From assembly GCA_030607835.1 (NCBI GenBank), contig JAUWJE010000043.1, forward strand, positions 1 through 10,607: 10,607 nt of DNA, written 5' to 3'. Shown here in pieces: positions 1 through 5,820 of the stretch (positions within the stretch are counted from its first letter, which is position 1; each line of letters starts with the position of its first letter). The stretch is from Candidatus Fermentibacterota bacterium. Its GTDB lineage: Bacteria > Fermentibacterota > Fermentibacteria > Fermentibacterales > JCC-6. The position numbers were made by a program, and so were the translations under genes. The notes below the pieces were generated by a model, which saw only the letters and a program-made list of their open reading frames with translations, had not been told where the DNA came from and made no database searches.

Positions 1-99
1 GATACGTGATCCCTGCCTGTTATCAATAAGAAGAATCATGAACACAGGGCTAAGTAGAATTCTTAGAATGGATATCCGGTTAGGCCAGTTCAACTGCAA
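1..99 (-). CDS. pgsA: PgsA-like CDP-alcohol phosphatidyltransferase, N-terminal fragment
   Basis: After the recR stop the same frame stays open to the window edge. From the TTG at 99 it reads as about 33 residues containing NWPNRISILRILLSPVF. An N-P-N-x-[IL]-[ST]-x-[LI]-R-[IL] start followed by a hydrophobic helix is typical of CDP-diacylglycerol-glycerol-3-phosphate 3-phosphatidyltransferase, which makes phosphatidylglycerol phosphate at the inner membrane. The start is TTG with AAGG eight bases upstream, inside the recR end; a second TTG at 93 and an ATG at 39 are alternatives. It begins four bases after the recR stop, so it is probably cotranscribed with recR. The catalytic D-x2-D-G-x2-A-R motif would lie beyond the window, so the family call rests only on the N-terminus; another CDP-alcohol phosphatidyltransferase is possible. 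Confidence 0.68.
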   Translation of the reverse strand, partial: MQLNWPNRISILRILLSPVFMILLIDNRQGSRI

Positions 100-102
100 C
101 TG

Positions 103-690
103 TCAAACCTTCTGTCTGCCCTCAAACGCCTGCATGAGCGTGAGAGAATCAGCAAATTCTACAGAGGCTCCGGGTGGAAGACCTCTCGCTAGTCGAGTAA
201 TCCGAATACCGGTTTTCTCCAGAGTTCTGGCAAGATAGGCTGATGTCGCTTCTCCGTCCGCCGTTGAATCCAGAGCAAGAATAATTTCATCAGTACTGGA
301 ATTCTCTATCATCTTCTTCAATTTGCCGATACCAAGTTCGTCGGGTCCCATTCCATCAAGTGGAGCAAGGAATCCGTGTAATACGAAATACTTGCCCCTG
401 TAAAGTCCGACATCTTCGATTGTACGCATATCAGCGGCAGTGTGAACAATGCATATTGAATCATGACGAGAAGTGCTTGAGCAGATATCACACACTTCAT
501 ACTCCGTGATATTTCTGCAGATCTGACACTCTCCAACTTCTTCCCATGTCAGTTTCAGGATATCTGAAAGTTCCCTCGCAAACTCCTGGTTATCTGCAAG
601 ATTGAATGCGAGCCTTAAAGCGGTTTTCCTGCCAATACCGGGTAATCTCTGGAGCTGCTCTACGAGCCTGTCGAAAAGCACAGAGCTCAC
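103..690 (-). CDS. recR: Recombination mediator protein RecR
   Basis: RecR works with RecO (and RecF) to load RecA on SSB-coated single-stranded DNA in gap repair. The 195 residues have normal family length and order: a helix-hairpin-helix (about 10-30, with LPGIGRKTALRLAF), a four-cysteine zinc finger (C55, C58, C67, C70), a Toprim domain (about 78-170, with YRGKYFVLHG and PLDGMGP), and a C-terminal part with ITRLARGLPPG and a final EGRQKV. The start is GTG at 690, overlapping the ybaB stop as GTGA, which implies translational coupling; a G-rich stretch in the ybaB end could act as ribosome binding site. Oddities: at the usual VVE of the Toprim domain the sequence reads IVH, and the usual NPT-x-EGE reads DST-x-DGE, so the protein is somewhat divergent. 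The family assignment is secure. Confidence 0.96.
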   Translation of the reverse strand: MSSVLFDRLVEQLQRLPGIGRKTALRLAFNLADNQEFARELSDILKLTWEEVGECQICRNITEYEVCDICSSTSRHDSICIVHTAADMRTIEDVGLYRGKYFVLHGFLAPLDGMGPDELGIGKLKKMIENSSTDEIILALDSTADGEATSAYLARTLEKTGIRITRLARGLPPGASVEFADSLTLMQAFEGRQKV

Positions 691-1001
691 ATCATTCCCC
701 CAATTCCCGGTATTCCCAGAGAGTCCATCTTGCTTTTTGACAGCTTCTGGCTTTCTGACACAGCATTTTTTACCGCAACGAGAACAAGATCCTCGAGCAT
801 CTCAATATCATCAGGATCAACTGCATCCTTAGATATACTAAGTTCAACCAGTTCACCCTGTCCGGTAACTACTGCTTTGACGAGGCCATCTGCAGCAGTA
901 CCTTCTACTCTGGTTGCTTCAAGCTCCTCCTGAATTTGTTGCATACCGTTCTGCATTTTCTGAGCTTGAGCCATCATTTTCCTCAGTTGTTTCTGATTCA
1001 T
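687..1001 (-). CDS. ybaB: YbaB/EbfC family nucleoid-associated protein
   Basis: This is a small DNA-binding protein of 104 residues, the usual YbaB/EbfC size. Members form dimers that bind DNA and are almost always encoded between dnaX and recR. Visible features are the N-terminal helix MNQKQLRKMMAQAQKMQNGMQ, the heptad-like EELEATRVEG, the beta segment KAVVTGQGELVELSIS, and the C-terminal helix DLVLVAVKNAVSESQKLSKSKM followed by a Gly/Met-rich tail. The frame is open up to an ATG at 1031, but I chose the ATG at 1001: it has GGAGG four bases upstream and matches the family N-terminus, while the ten extra residues do not. It starts 26 bases after the dnaX stop, and its TGA overlaps the recR GTG. 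It belongs to the dnaX operon. Confidence 0.94.
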   Translation of the reverse strand: MNQKQLRKMMAQAQKMQNGMQQIQEELEATRVEGTAADGLVKAVVTGQGELVELSISKDAVDPDDIEMLEDLVLVAVKNAVSESQKLSKSKMDSLGIPGIGGMM

Positions 1002-1027
1002 TAATCCTCCTGCATACTCCGGACAGA

Positions 1028-2440
1028 TCAAACGGCGTCAAACAGACCCAGGATCTTCCGGGAAGTCTCCTTTTCCTTCTCTTCATCGATACTGTTCTGA
1101 GATGTAACATCCTCTTCAATCGAATCTGAATCCTGTGCAATTACTTTCGAATTCTCCTCAGTTGATTTTGCATCACTTATCTGTTCTATGATTTCATTCC
1201 GATCAATATCAGAGATTCCTTTTTCACTCCCGGATTCCGTATCTTCTTCACTCGTGCTTACCGAACCAACCGTTTCACCCGATGAACGATCAACGTCAAC
1301 TTCATTCCTTGCGATTGAAACAGCTACTGCAGGCAGATCGCTGATTGAAAATACACATGACAATTTGGATGCTGTCATTATCGCAGTTTCAAGAACAACT
1401 CTTGGAAGATTGCTTCTTCTGACCTGTAATGCGGCGTTGCTGATAATTCTCAGGATATTAAGAACTGCCACATCAGGAATATTCGGTGCCATTGATCTGA
1501 GAAGATCAATTTCAGAATCCGGAACATCTTCCAGACTATCTGAGGCGCCGGAAACAATCAATAGCAGATTTCGAAGGAATACAGTTAAAGCATCTATCAA
1601 TTCATCCACACCATAGCCTCGCGCAAGCGCTGCGGAGACCGAATTGATAGCTTTCGCTGTATCTCCCGACAGAATATTTGATGTGATAACAGCAAGAAGG
1701 TCGGTCTCCACGATACCAAGAAGTTTCACTACGTCCTCACCATGAATCTCAGTGCCTGAATAACTTACAAGCTGATCCATCAATGAAAGAGCATCCCGCA
1801 TACTTCCTCCGCTTGACCTGCACACGAGACTAAGTGCTGTGGAATCAAGTTTGATTCCCTCTCTAGATGCCTCCCTGTAAAGGTATTCGGACATATCAGT
1901 TACAGAAATCCGTCTGAAGTCAAATCGCTGGCATCTGCTGAGAATCGTGGCAGGTACTTTCCTGGGCCGGGTAGTTGCAAAGATAAAGACTACAGAATCA
2001 GGTGGTTCTTCCAGAATCTTCAACAGAGCGTTGAAAGCTTCATTTGTCAGCATGTGAACCTCATCGATAATGTAGATCTTGTATTTCCCCGATACTGTTG
2101 CGTATCTGGCTTTCTCTCGGAGATCCCTGATCTGATCAATACCTCTATTGCTTGCACCGTCAATTTCCAGCACATCCAAATGATTACCAGCAGTAATCTG
2201 TCTGCAGGAATCACATTCCTGGCACGGAGTCGGGGTTGGTCCTTTTTCACAGTTCAGTGCCTTTGCAAGTATTCGCGCAGTTGTGGTCTTACCAACTCCG
2301 CGAGGACCGGTCATCAGGTAAGCATGCCCAATCCTGTCAGTTTCAATTGCATTTCTGAGAGTAACAGTCACATGATCCTGAGAAAGAACCTCTTCAAAAG
2401 ACTGAGGACGCCACTTACGCGCAAAAACCAGGTAACTCAA
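1028..2440 (-). CDS. dnaX: DNA polymerase III clamp-loader subunit DnaX (gamma/tau)
   Basis: DnaX is the AAA+ motor of the clamp loader that places the sliding clamp on primed DNA. Counting from the TTG start, the 470 residues show SYLVFARKWRPQSF at the N-terminus, Walker A GPRGVGKT at 45-52, a zinc site with C64, C73, C76 and C79, Walker B IYIIDEVH at 122-129, sensor 1 FIFATT at about 152, the SRC box at 168-170, and sensor 2 GGSMRDALSLMDQ at about 211-223. The start is TTG at 2440: GGAGG lies five bases upstream and the family N-terminus begins there. An ATG at 2503 would add 21 unrelated residues and run into the SRP RNA. After the collar domain (to about 360) comes an acidic Ser/Glu/Asp-rich tail ending in RKILGLFDAV. 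That is shorter than E. coli tau, with no recognisable polymerase-binding domain V. Confidence 0.96.
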   Translation of the reverse strand: MSYLVFARKWRPQSFEEVLSQDHVTVTLRNAIETDRIGHAYLMTGPRGVGKTTTARILAKALNCEKGPTPTPCQECDSCRQITAGNHLDVLEIDGASNRGIDQIRDLREKARYATVSGKYKIYIIDEVHMLTNEAFNALLKILEEPPDSVVFIFATTRPRKVPATILSRCQRFDFRRISVTDMSEYLYREASREGIKLDSTALSLVCRSSGGSMRDALSLMDQLVSYSGTEIHGEDVVKLLGIVETDLLAVITSNILSGDTAKAINSVSAALARGYGVDELIDALTVFLRNLLLIVSGASDSLEDVPDSEIDLLRSMAPNIPDVAVLNILRIISNAALQVRRSNLPRVVLETAIMTASKLSCVFSISDLPAVAVSIARNEVDVDRSSGETVGSVSTSEEDTESGSEKGISDIDRNEIIEQISDAKSTEENSKVIAQDSDSIEEDVTSQNSIDEEKEKETSRKILGLFDAV

Positions 2441-2461
2441 GCGAACCTCCAATCGGGGAAT

Positions 2462-2735
2462 GCTGGCCGTACAAATCTGCTGGACATGCTTCACGAACTG
2501 CAAAATGCAGCCAGCTCAAATCAGGTTGGCCCGAGTCACCCGCCAGTCACTACTTACCGCTGCTACCTTCCGGTCCTGACGGGATTCATAGGCTGGCGTC
2601 TCTCAGGTCCTGATCATCAACACCACTTACATCGAAACAGACTCGCTGCGCAATGCCGCACAGAGTATCTCAGCCCCGCTATAGCGGATTGCGGGTAAAG
2701 GGCACCGCTAGCTCCCCGCCCAGCACGGCCAGCGC
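2462..2735 (-). ncRNA. ffs: Large bacterial signal recognition particle RNA with Alu domain
   Basis: SRP RNA is the scaffold for Ffh in co-translational targeting of membrane proteins. On the minus strand, 2580-2559 carries the S-domain hairpin: CAGG, then A-CC, the GGAA tetraloop (2571-2568), GG-U, then AGCAG. Compared with the E. coli form, the U-A pair has become A-U (2574 with 2565), a compensatory change that supports the fold. At about 2726-2670 it carries the Alu-domain signature GUGCUGGGCGGGGAG, GCGGUGCCC, then ACCCGCAAUCCGCUAUAGCGGGG, as in the long Bacillus-type RNA. The ends close: 2733-2724 pairs with 2471-2462 (eight Watson-Crick pairs from GCUGGCCG with CGGCCAGC, then U-A and G-U). 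The exact termini are inferred from this helix. It lies directly upstream of dnaX, the order known in Bacillus. I see no U-tract terminator before dnaX. Confidence 0.93.
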
Positions 2736-2739
2736 AAAG

Positions 2740-2745
2740 AATATA
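2740..2745 (-). promoter_or_regulatory. Possible -10 box for the SRP RNA
   Basis: TATATT on the minus strand, about five bases before the mapped 5' end of the SRP RNA, fits a -10 element placed to start transcription at or near the mature end. No good -35 hexamer is seen at 16-18 bases upstream; a TTGAAA occurs but is 30 bases away. The 50-base gap between the PP2C-like gene and the SRP RNA is otherwise featureless. Confidence 0.35.
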
Positions 2746-2785
2746 CTTCCAGGAGATAAATGAGAGTAGAGGGGGTTTCAATCCA

Positions 2786-3595
2786 TTACATATTCAGAGG
2801 CATTACAATTTCCTCTGAGAAAGCTGCAGAATCCGACGATTCCGTATCGGAGATTTCATTAACACATTCCCGTTTACTACACAGAAATGAAAGCGCAATA
2901 AGCACTAGAACTCCAGATAACCCAATGGAAATACCGTGCTTCTTCCAGAGACCTGTGATCCTGCTTGAAGCAGACCCAAATCTCACTGCGGCAATTGAAC
3001 CGCCTTTCTTTCTGAATCTGATGCGGGTATCCGTGACCATCCCTTCAAGACATTTTGCAAGTGGATCATTGTAGAGGGATGAATGCCTGCCAGCAACCGC
3101 TGAACCAATGAGTTTTCTTAGTCCGTGAGTTACAAGGATTATAGATTGACCATATTTCAATACTACCCGATTCGGAAGAGCATCATTAATCATGGAACCG
3201 CCTGAAATGCTCTCCTCCGGAATACTTCCATACGTAAGAAATGCATGGCATGTCCCCTTACTTACTACCCAGGCTTCAGAACCAAGAACCGCTATAGAAG
3301 CCATTGAACATGAGTCATGTCCATTCTCAGCGTTTTTCTTTTCAACTTCATTGAAAGCATTGTTCAATGCGTCTTCAACACCGTAAGCTACACCCTCAGC
3401 AAAGGTGTCTCTTACAATCGCAGCAGATGTCATGGCACAGACGGAGTCGTCTTTTTCACATTCAGCTACAACTACAACACTCGCATATGGAGGGGAGGCT
3501 TGAAATCCATCTGAAACCGATGCCATTTTCGTTGATATACGCCCAGGTTGATTCAGCCAGGCAATCTCTATTCCCCCAGGATCATTAATCCGCAT
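2786..3595 (-). CDS. Degenerate PP2C-like (PPM fold) protein with C-terminal membrane anchor
   Basis: The 269 residues appear to follow the PPM/PP2C phosphatase strand order. SVVVVAECEKDD (about 39-50) sits where the family has the strand ending in DGMGG, CSMASIAVL (96-104) resembles GSTAvvali, AWVVSKGTCHAFL (108-120) resembles the vanvGDSraYl segment, SIILVTHGLRKLIG (151-164) resembles LLCSDGLtdvv, and GGSIAAVRF (198-206) resembles DNiTvvvv. The acidic metal ligands expected at these places are absent (His157 where SDGL has Asp, Thr115 for the GDS Asp, Gly for the DN Asp), so catalysis is unlikely and a binding or sensing role is possible. One hydrophobic helix (about 221-239) precedes an acidic tail, giving a cytoplasmic domain anchored at the membrane. 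The ATG at 3595 has only a weak GGGA upstream. It starts 33 bases after tRNA-Ala and is probably cotranscribed with it. The fold is inferred from motif spacing only. Confidence 0.6.
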   Translation of the reverse strand: MRINDPGGIEIAWLNQPGRISTKMASVSDGFQASPPYASVVVVAECEKDDSVCAMTSAAIVRDTFAEGVAYGVEDALNNAFNEVEKKNAENGHDSCSMASIAVLGSEAWVVSKGTCHAFLTYGSIPEESISGGSMINDALPNRVVLKYGQSIILVTHGLRKLIGSAVAGRHSSLYNDPLAKCLEGMVTDTRIRFRKKGGSIAAVRFGSASSRITGLWKKHGISIGLSGVLVLIALSFLCSKRECVNEISDTESSDSAAFSEEIVMPLNM

Positions 3596-3628
3596 GTTTT
3601 CCCAATATTGAAATCATTTTAGAAATAT

Positions 3629-3704
3629 TGGTGGAGATGAGCGGGATCGAACCGCCGACCTCTGCCTTGCGAAGGCAGCGCTCTTCCAACTGAGCTACAT
3701 CCCC
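3629..3704 (-). tRNA. tRNA-Ala (anticodon CGC)
   Basis: A full 76-base cloverleaf on the minus strand. The acceptor GGGGAUG pairs with CAUCUCC and includes the G3-U70 wobble that marks tRNA-Ala. The D arm is GCUC-AGUUGGAA-GAGC, the anticodon stem-loop is CUGCC-UUCGCAA-GGCAG with anticodon CGC (reads GCG), and the T loop is UUCGAUC. The discriminator is A73 and CCA is encoded (3631-3629). I see no convincing promoter just upstream, so it may be transcribed from the TPR gene upstream and released by RNase P/Z. Confidence 0.97.
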
Positions 3705-3734
3705 ATCAACAGGTTGAAATTCGGAAATAATTTT

Positions 3735-3762
3735 GAAAAAGAATAAGTGCACTATTCTCTTC
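3735..3762 (-). terminator. Possible weak terminator hairpin after the TPR gene
   Basis: Just after the TGA (3769-3767), the minus strand reads GAAGAGAAUAG, a five-base loop UGCAC, then UUAUUCUUUUU, an 11-pair stem that includes three or so G-U pairs. The 3' arm contains a run of five U. The stem is A/U-rich and the U run is partly inside it. A competing hairpin (UCGAG-UGAA-CUCGA) overlaps the stop codon. It may end the TPR transcript or only attenuate it before tRNA-Ala. Confidence 0.3.
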
Positions 3763-3766
3763 GAGT

Positions 3767-5512
3767 TCACTCGATGAGATAGAGTTTCCCAAACCCAGTT
3801 ATTGCTGTGTAATCATCCGGGGAATTCTCATTCGACAGTATTATTCCTGGATCTGAAGCTATTATGGATGCAGTTCTGACGTTGAAAATTCGTTTATTCC
3901 CTCCAAGTAGAATAACACGTACTGGAGAAGGAGTCCTGAATACACCTTTTACATTCACCTGATCTTTCAATACAACAAGCGAATTATCTATTTGACCATT
4001 CAGAGGTTCAGAACTTATCGCTCCAGCAGCAAGGATCAGAGCACTGAGGCGAATGGTCATGTTCTCTGATAATTCTAGAATCAGCGGCTCCACAGGACCA
4101 CAATTCAGCAGGAAGGTTCCTTTACCGGTAATATTGCAGTTTCCGTCTTCAGTGATATCAGCCAGAAGAGTATCCTCGAATACAGCGAGCATGCATTGAT
4201 CAATATCGACTGAGCCTGAAGTCAGATGGACTGTAAGCAATCCTGAATCCAATGACCAGGGATCAATTCGAAGAACGGTTTCCTCTTCCTGAGGCTCCTC
4301 CGCAGCTTCTTCCTCTTCCTGAATCTGCTCCGCGGCTTCTTCCTCTTCCTGAGGTTCGCCTATAAGGACTTCAATACCGGAAGTATCGGATTCGCTTTCC
4401 GGAGCGGTTCGTTCTTCAATACTTTCTGCTTGAATATTTTCCGTTTCCGCCTCGCCGAAGATCGCCTGAAGAGGTTCACTGGATCCGAACACGGATTCAA
4501 CATCCTCTGCTGCATCTGGAACCTCAGTGTCAATTTCGGGTTCTGAAGCTTGCTGATCGGAATCTTCAGGTACACCTTCTTCCTGTTCCTGTTCCTGTTC
4601 CTGCGCTTCTTCCTCTACCTTTTCAGTTACTTCTTCACCTTCGGACGGAGGTGATGTTGTTCCGAAGATTTCATCCAGAGTTGGACCAGTCGGTACCTTT
4701 TCCACATCAGAAGTCTCTTCATCAGTTGACTCTGTTTCAGAAAATATAGACTGAAGATCAGCGGAATCTCCCCGGTCAGTGGATTCTACGTCTCCGGTAC
4801 TGTCTGGTTCGTCTGTCTCTTCTACACCAGGTTCTGAGAAAACAGCCTGGAGAGTCTCCGTTGTCGAAACCCCTATATTCTCAAGCAATTTCGAGATATC
4901 ATCTGAATCATCGTCTTCAGATTCGTCAGGGGATAATCCTATATTCTTGAGAAGTTTTTCAATACTGTTCTCTTTTTCATCCTCTGAATCAGCAAATAAA
5001 CTATCGGTTGGAACGTCGGGAAACACTTGAATACCCTCCCTGAGTTGTTCATCGTCCTGTATATCAGCAGGTACAGAGGTTTCAGTCTTGCTGCTGGATG
5101 CAGCAAATATATCAGCAAGATTCACACCAGATTCCTTTGTTCTTGCAGCAATTCGCTTTATTGCGACTGCAGCCCCATGATGGTCTGGTTCATCTTCAAC
5201 TACAACGCTGTAATTATCAAACGCAAGCTGGTATTCACCAAGCTCCTCCAGAACCTGAGCTAATCTGAAATTATTACTTACATTACCATCTTCAAGTGTT
5301 ATAAGTATTTCCAACTGAGACCGGGCTTCGGACCAGAGTTCCATACTCATACACGTGTCGGATAGAATACTTCTTGCTCTAGGTCTGGTTCCGATAAGCG
5401 ATATAGCTTTAAGTAAAAGCTCTCGAGCCTGTTCTGGAGATCCGCCTGCAAGATAGTTTTCAGCATCTCTACAAAGAGTATTGTAAGTTTCATCGGTAAA
5501 TGTATCAGACAT
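3767..5512 (-). CDS. TPR protein with repetitive acidic linker and C-terminal beta domain (possibly AIM24-like)
   Basis: I do not recognise an orthologue. The 581 residues fall into three parts. Residues 1-125 are helical with TPR-like pairs (for example AENYLAGGSPEQARELLLKA and LAQVLEELGEYQLAFDNY), suggesting protein binding. Residues 130-415 are a very acidic, probably disordered linker with repeated motifs: L-x-x-[IV]-F at 132, 221, 253, 279 and 348 (V-x-x-V-F at 338), and IEKLLKNIGLS (184-194) matched by ISKLLENIGVS (206-216). Glu-rich runs follow at about 299-312 and 388-412. Residues 420-581 are beta-rich with GKGTFLLN and ILELSENMTIRLSALILAAGAI, reminiscent of the AIM24 (TIGR00266-like) fold, a tentative match. 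There is no signal peptide, so it is likely cytoplasmic. The ATG at 5512 has AGGAGGG five bases upstream. It lies between two tRNA genes. Confidence 0.85.
   Translation of the reverse strand: MSDTFTDETYNTLCRDAENYLAGGSPEQARELLLKAISLIGTRPRARSILSDTCMSMELWSEARSQLEILITLEDGNVSNNFRLAQVLEELGEYQLAFDNYSVVVEDEPDHHGAAVAIKRIAARTKESGVNLADIFAASSSKTETSVPADIQDDEQLREGIQVFPDVPTDSLFADSEDEKENSIEKLLKNIGLSPDESEDDDSDDISKLLENIGVSTTETLQAVFSEPGVEETDEPDSTGDVESTDRGDSADLQSIFSETESTDEETSDVEKVPTGPTLDEIFGTTSPPSEGEEVTEKVEEEAQEQEQEQEEGVPEDSDQQASEPEIDTEVPDAAEDVESVFGSSEPLQAIFGEAETENIQAESIEERTAPESESDTSGIEVLIGEPQEEEEAAEQIQEEEEAAEEPQEEETVLRIDPWSLDSGLLTVHLTSGSVDIDQCMLAVFEDTLLADITEDGNCNITGKGTFLLNCGPVEPLILELSENMTIRLSALILAAGAISSEPLNGQIDNSLVVLKDQVNVKGVFRTPSPVRVILLGGNKRIFNVRTASIIASDPGIILSNENSPDDYTAITGFGKLYLIE
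4280..4353. repeat. 30-bp imperfect tandem repeat (2.5 copies) inside the acidic linker
   Basis: The plus strand repeats a unit beginning TTCCTCTTCCTGA with a period of 30 bases at 4280, 4310 and (partial) 4340. On the coding strand it encodes the 10-residue repeat EEEEAAE-x-x-Q. The copies differ at several bases, so it is not a recent perfect duplication. It keeps the reading frame and could change length by slippage. Confidence 0.8.
4580..4603. repeat. Hexanucleotide repeat, four copies of TTCCTG
   Basis: Four perfect tandem copies of TTCCTG on the plus strand, encoding the Gln-Glu dipeptide run of the acidic linker on the minus strand. Units of six bases keep the frame, so slippage would only lengthen or shorten the linker. 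Confidence 0.85.
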
Positions 5513-5535
5513 ATAATCCCTCCTGATGAAGAAAT

Positions 5536-5563
5536 CTCATTCAATAGATTATATGCAAATGAG
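5536..5563 (-). promoter_or_regulatory. Putative promoter of the TPR gene with inverted repeat around the -10
   Basis: A perfect TATAAT lies at 5553-5548 on the minus strand, about 36 bases before the ATG, leaving a short leader that carries the AGGAGGG site. The -35 is poor (TTAGCT with an 18-base spacer). The -10 is flanked by a perfect 6-base inverted repeat, CTCATT (5563-5558) and AATGAG (5541-5536), which could be an operator covering the promoter. The operator reading is inference. Confidence 0.5.
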
Positions 5564-5620
5564 ACTCAATCAGCTAACTGACAGAAACTCAGAGCATCTG
5601 AAATCGGCATAAGACCAGGA

Positions 5621-5713
5621 TGGCGGAGAGAGAGGGATTCGAACCCTCGAGAACGAATACACGCTCAACACGGTTTCCAACCGTGCTCCTTCGGCCAGCT
5701 CGGACATCTCTCC
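5621..5713 (-). tRNA. tRNA-Ser (anticodon GGA)
   Basis: A 93-base class II tRNA on the minus strand. The acceptor GGAGAGA pairs with UCUCUCC, the anticodon stem-loop is CACGG-UUGGAAA-CCGUG with anticodon GGA (reads UCC/UCU), and a long variable arm of about 20 bases is followed by a T arm with UUCGAAU and stem GAGGG/CCCUC. The discriminator is G73, as expected for tRNA-Ser, and CCA is encoded (5623-5621). It has its own promoter a few bases upstream. Confidence 0.97.
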
Positions 5714-5723
5714 GCGCAAATAA

Positions 5724-5752
5724 TTGATAGGTAATATACGGTAATCTGTCAA
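5724..5752 (-). promoter_or_regulatory. Promoter of tRNA-Ser
   Basis: On the minus strand TTGACA (5752-5747, consensus -35) is followed by a 17-base spacer and TATCAA (5729-5724, four of six matches to the -10 consensus). Transcription would start near 5717, only a few bases before the tRNA 5' end at 5713. This is the best sigma70-type promoter in the window. Confidence 0.72.
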
Positions 5753-5787
5753 CTTCAGAAACCATTCAAGGATTTCCCGTCATAGCA

Positions 5788-5820
5788 AGCTTAAATCATT
5801 GTATCAGTATTACTTAAGCT
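5788..5820 (-). other. Inverted repeat overlapping the pckA stop codon
   Basis: AGCTTAA (5820-5814) and TTAAGCT (5794-5788) can form a 7-pair stem with a 19-base loop whose 5' arm includes part of the pckA TAG. No U run follows, so it does not look like a standard intrinsic terminator; it might stabilise the 3' end of the mRNA. Confidence 0.3.

Noticed and set aside
40..70. Short palindrome CTAAG/CTTAG as a recR terminator
   Set aside because: The stem is only five pairs without a U run, and the pgsA-like frame runs through it.
1205..1230. Possible programmed frameshift site in dnaX (run of five A on the coding strand)
   Set aside because: It does not form the X-XXY-YYZ heptamer in the reading frame, and I see no strong stem-loop just downstream.
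1188..1616. A 142-codon plus-strand open frame
   Set aside because: It is antisense to dnaX, Ser/Thr-rich because it mirrors the acidic tail codons, and lacks a ribosome binding site.
2054..2698. A 214-codon open frame on the plus strand
   Set aside because: It runs antisense through the dnaX ATPase region and the SRP RNA, both strongly supported on the other strand, and its translation has no domain-like pattern.
3585..3770. A small minus-strand open frame across tRNA-Ala
   Set aside because: Its peptide contains the conceptual translation of the tRNA; the RNA gene explains the sequence.
4281..4610. Repetitive tracts as a possible CRISPR or mobile-element repeat
   Set aside because: The units are 6 and 30 bases, tandem without spacers, and simply encode Glu/Gln/Ala-rich protein in frame.
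5570..5752. A small minus-strand open frame across tRNA-Ser
   Set aside because: It is the translated tRNA-Ser and its promoter, a common annotation artefact.
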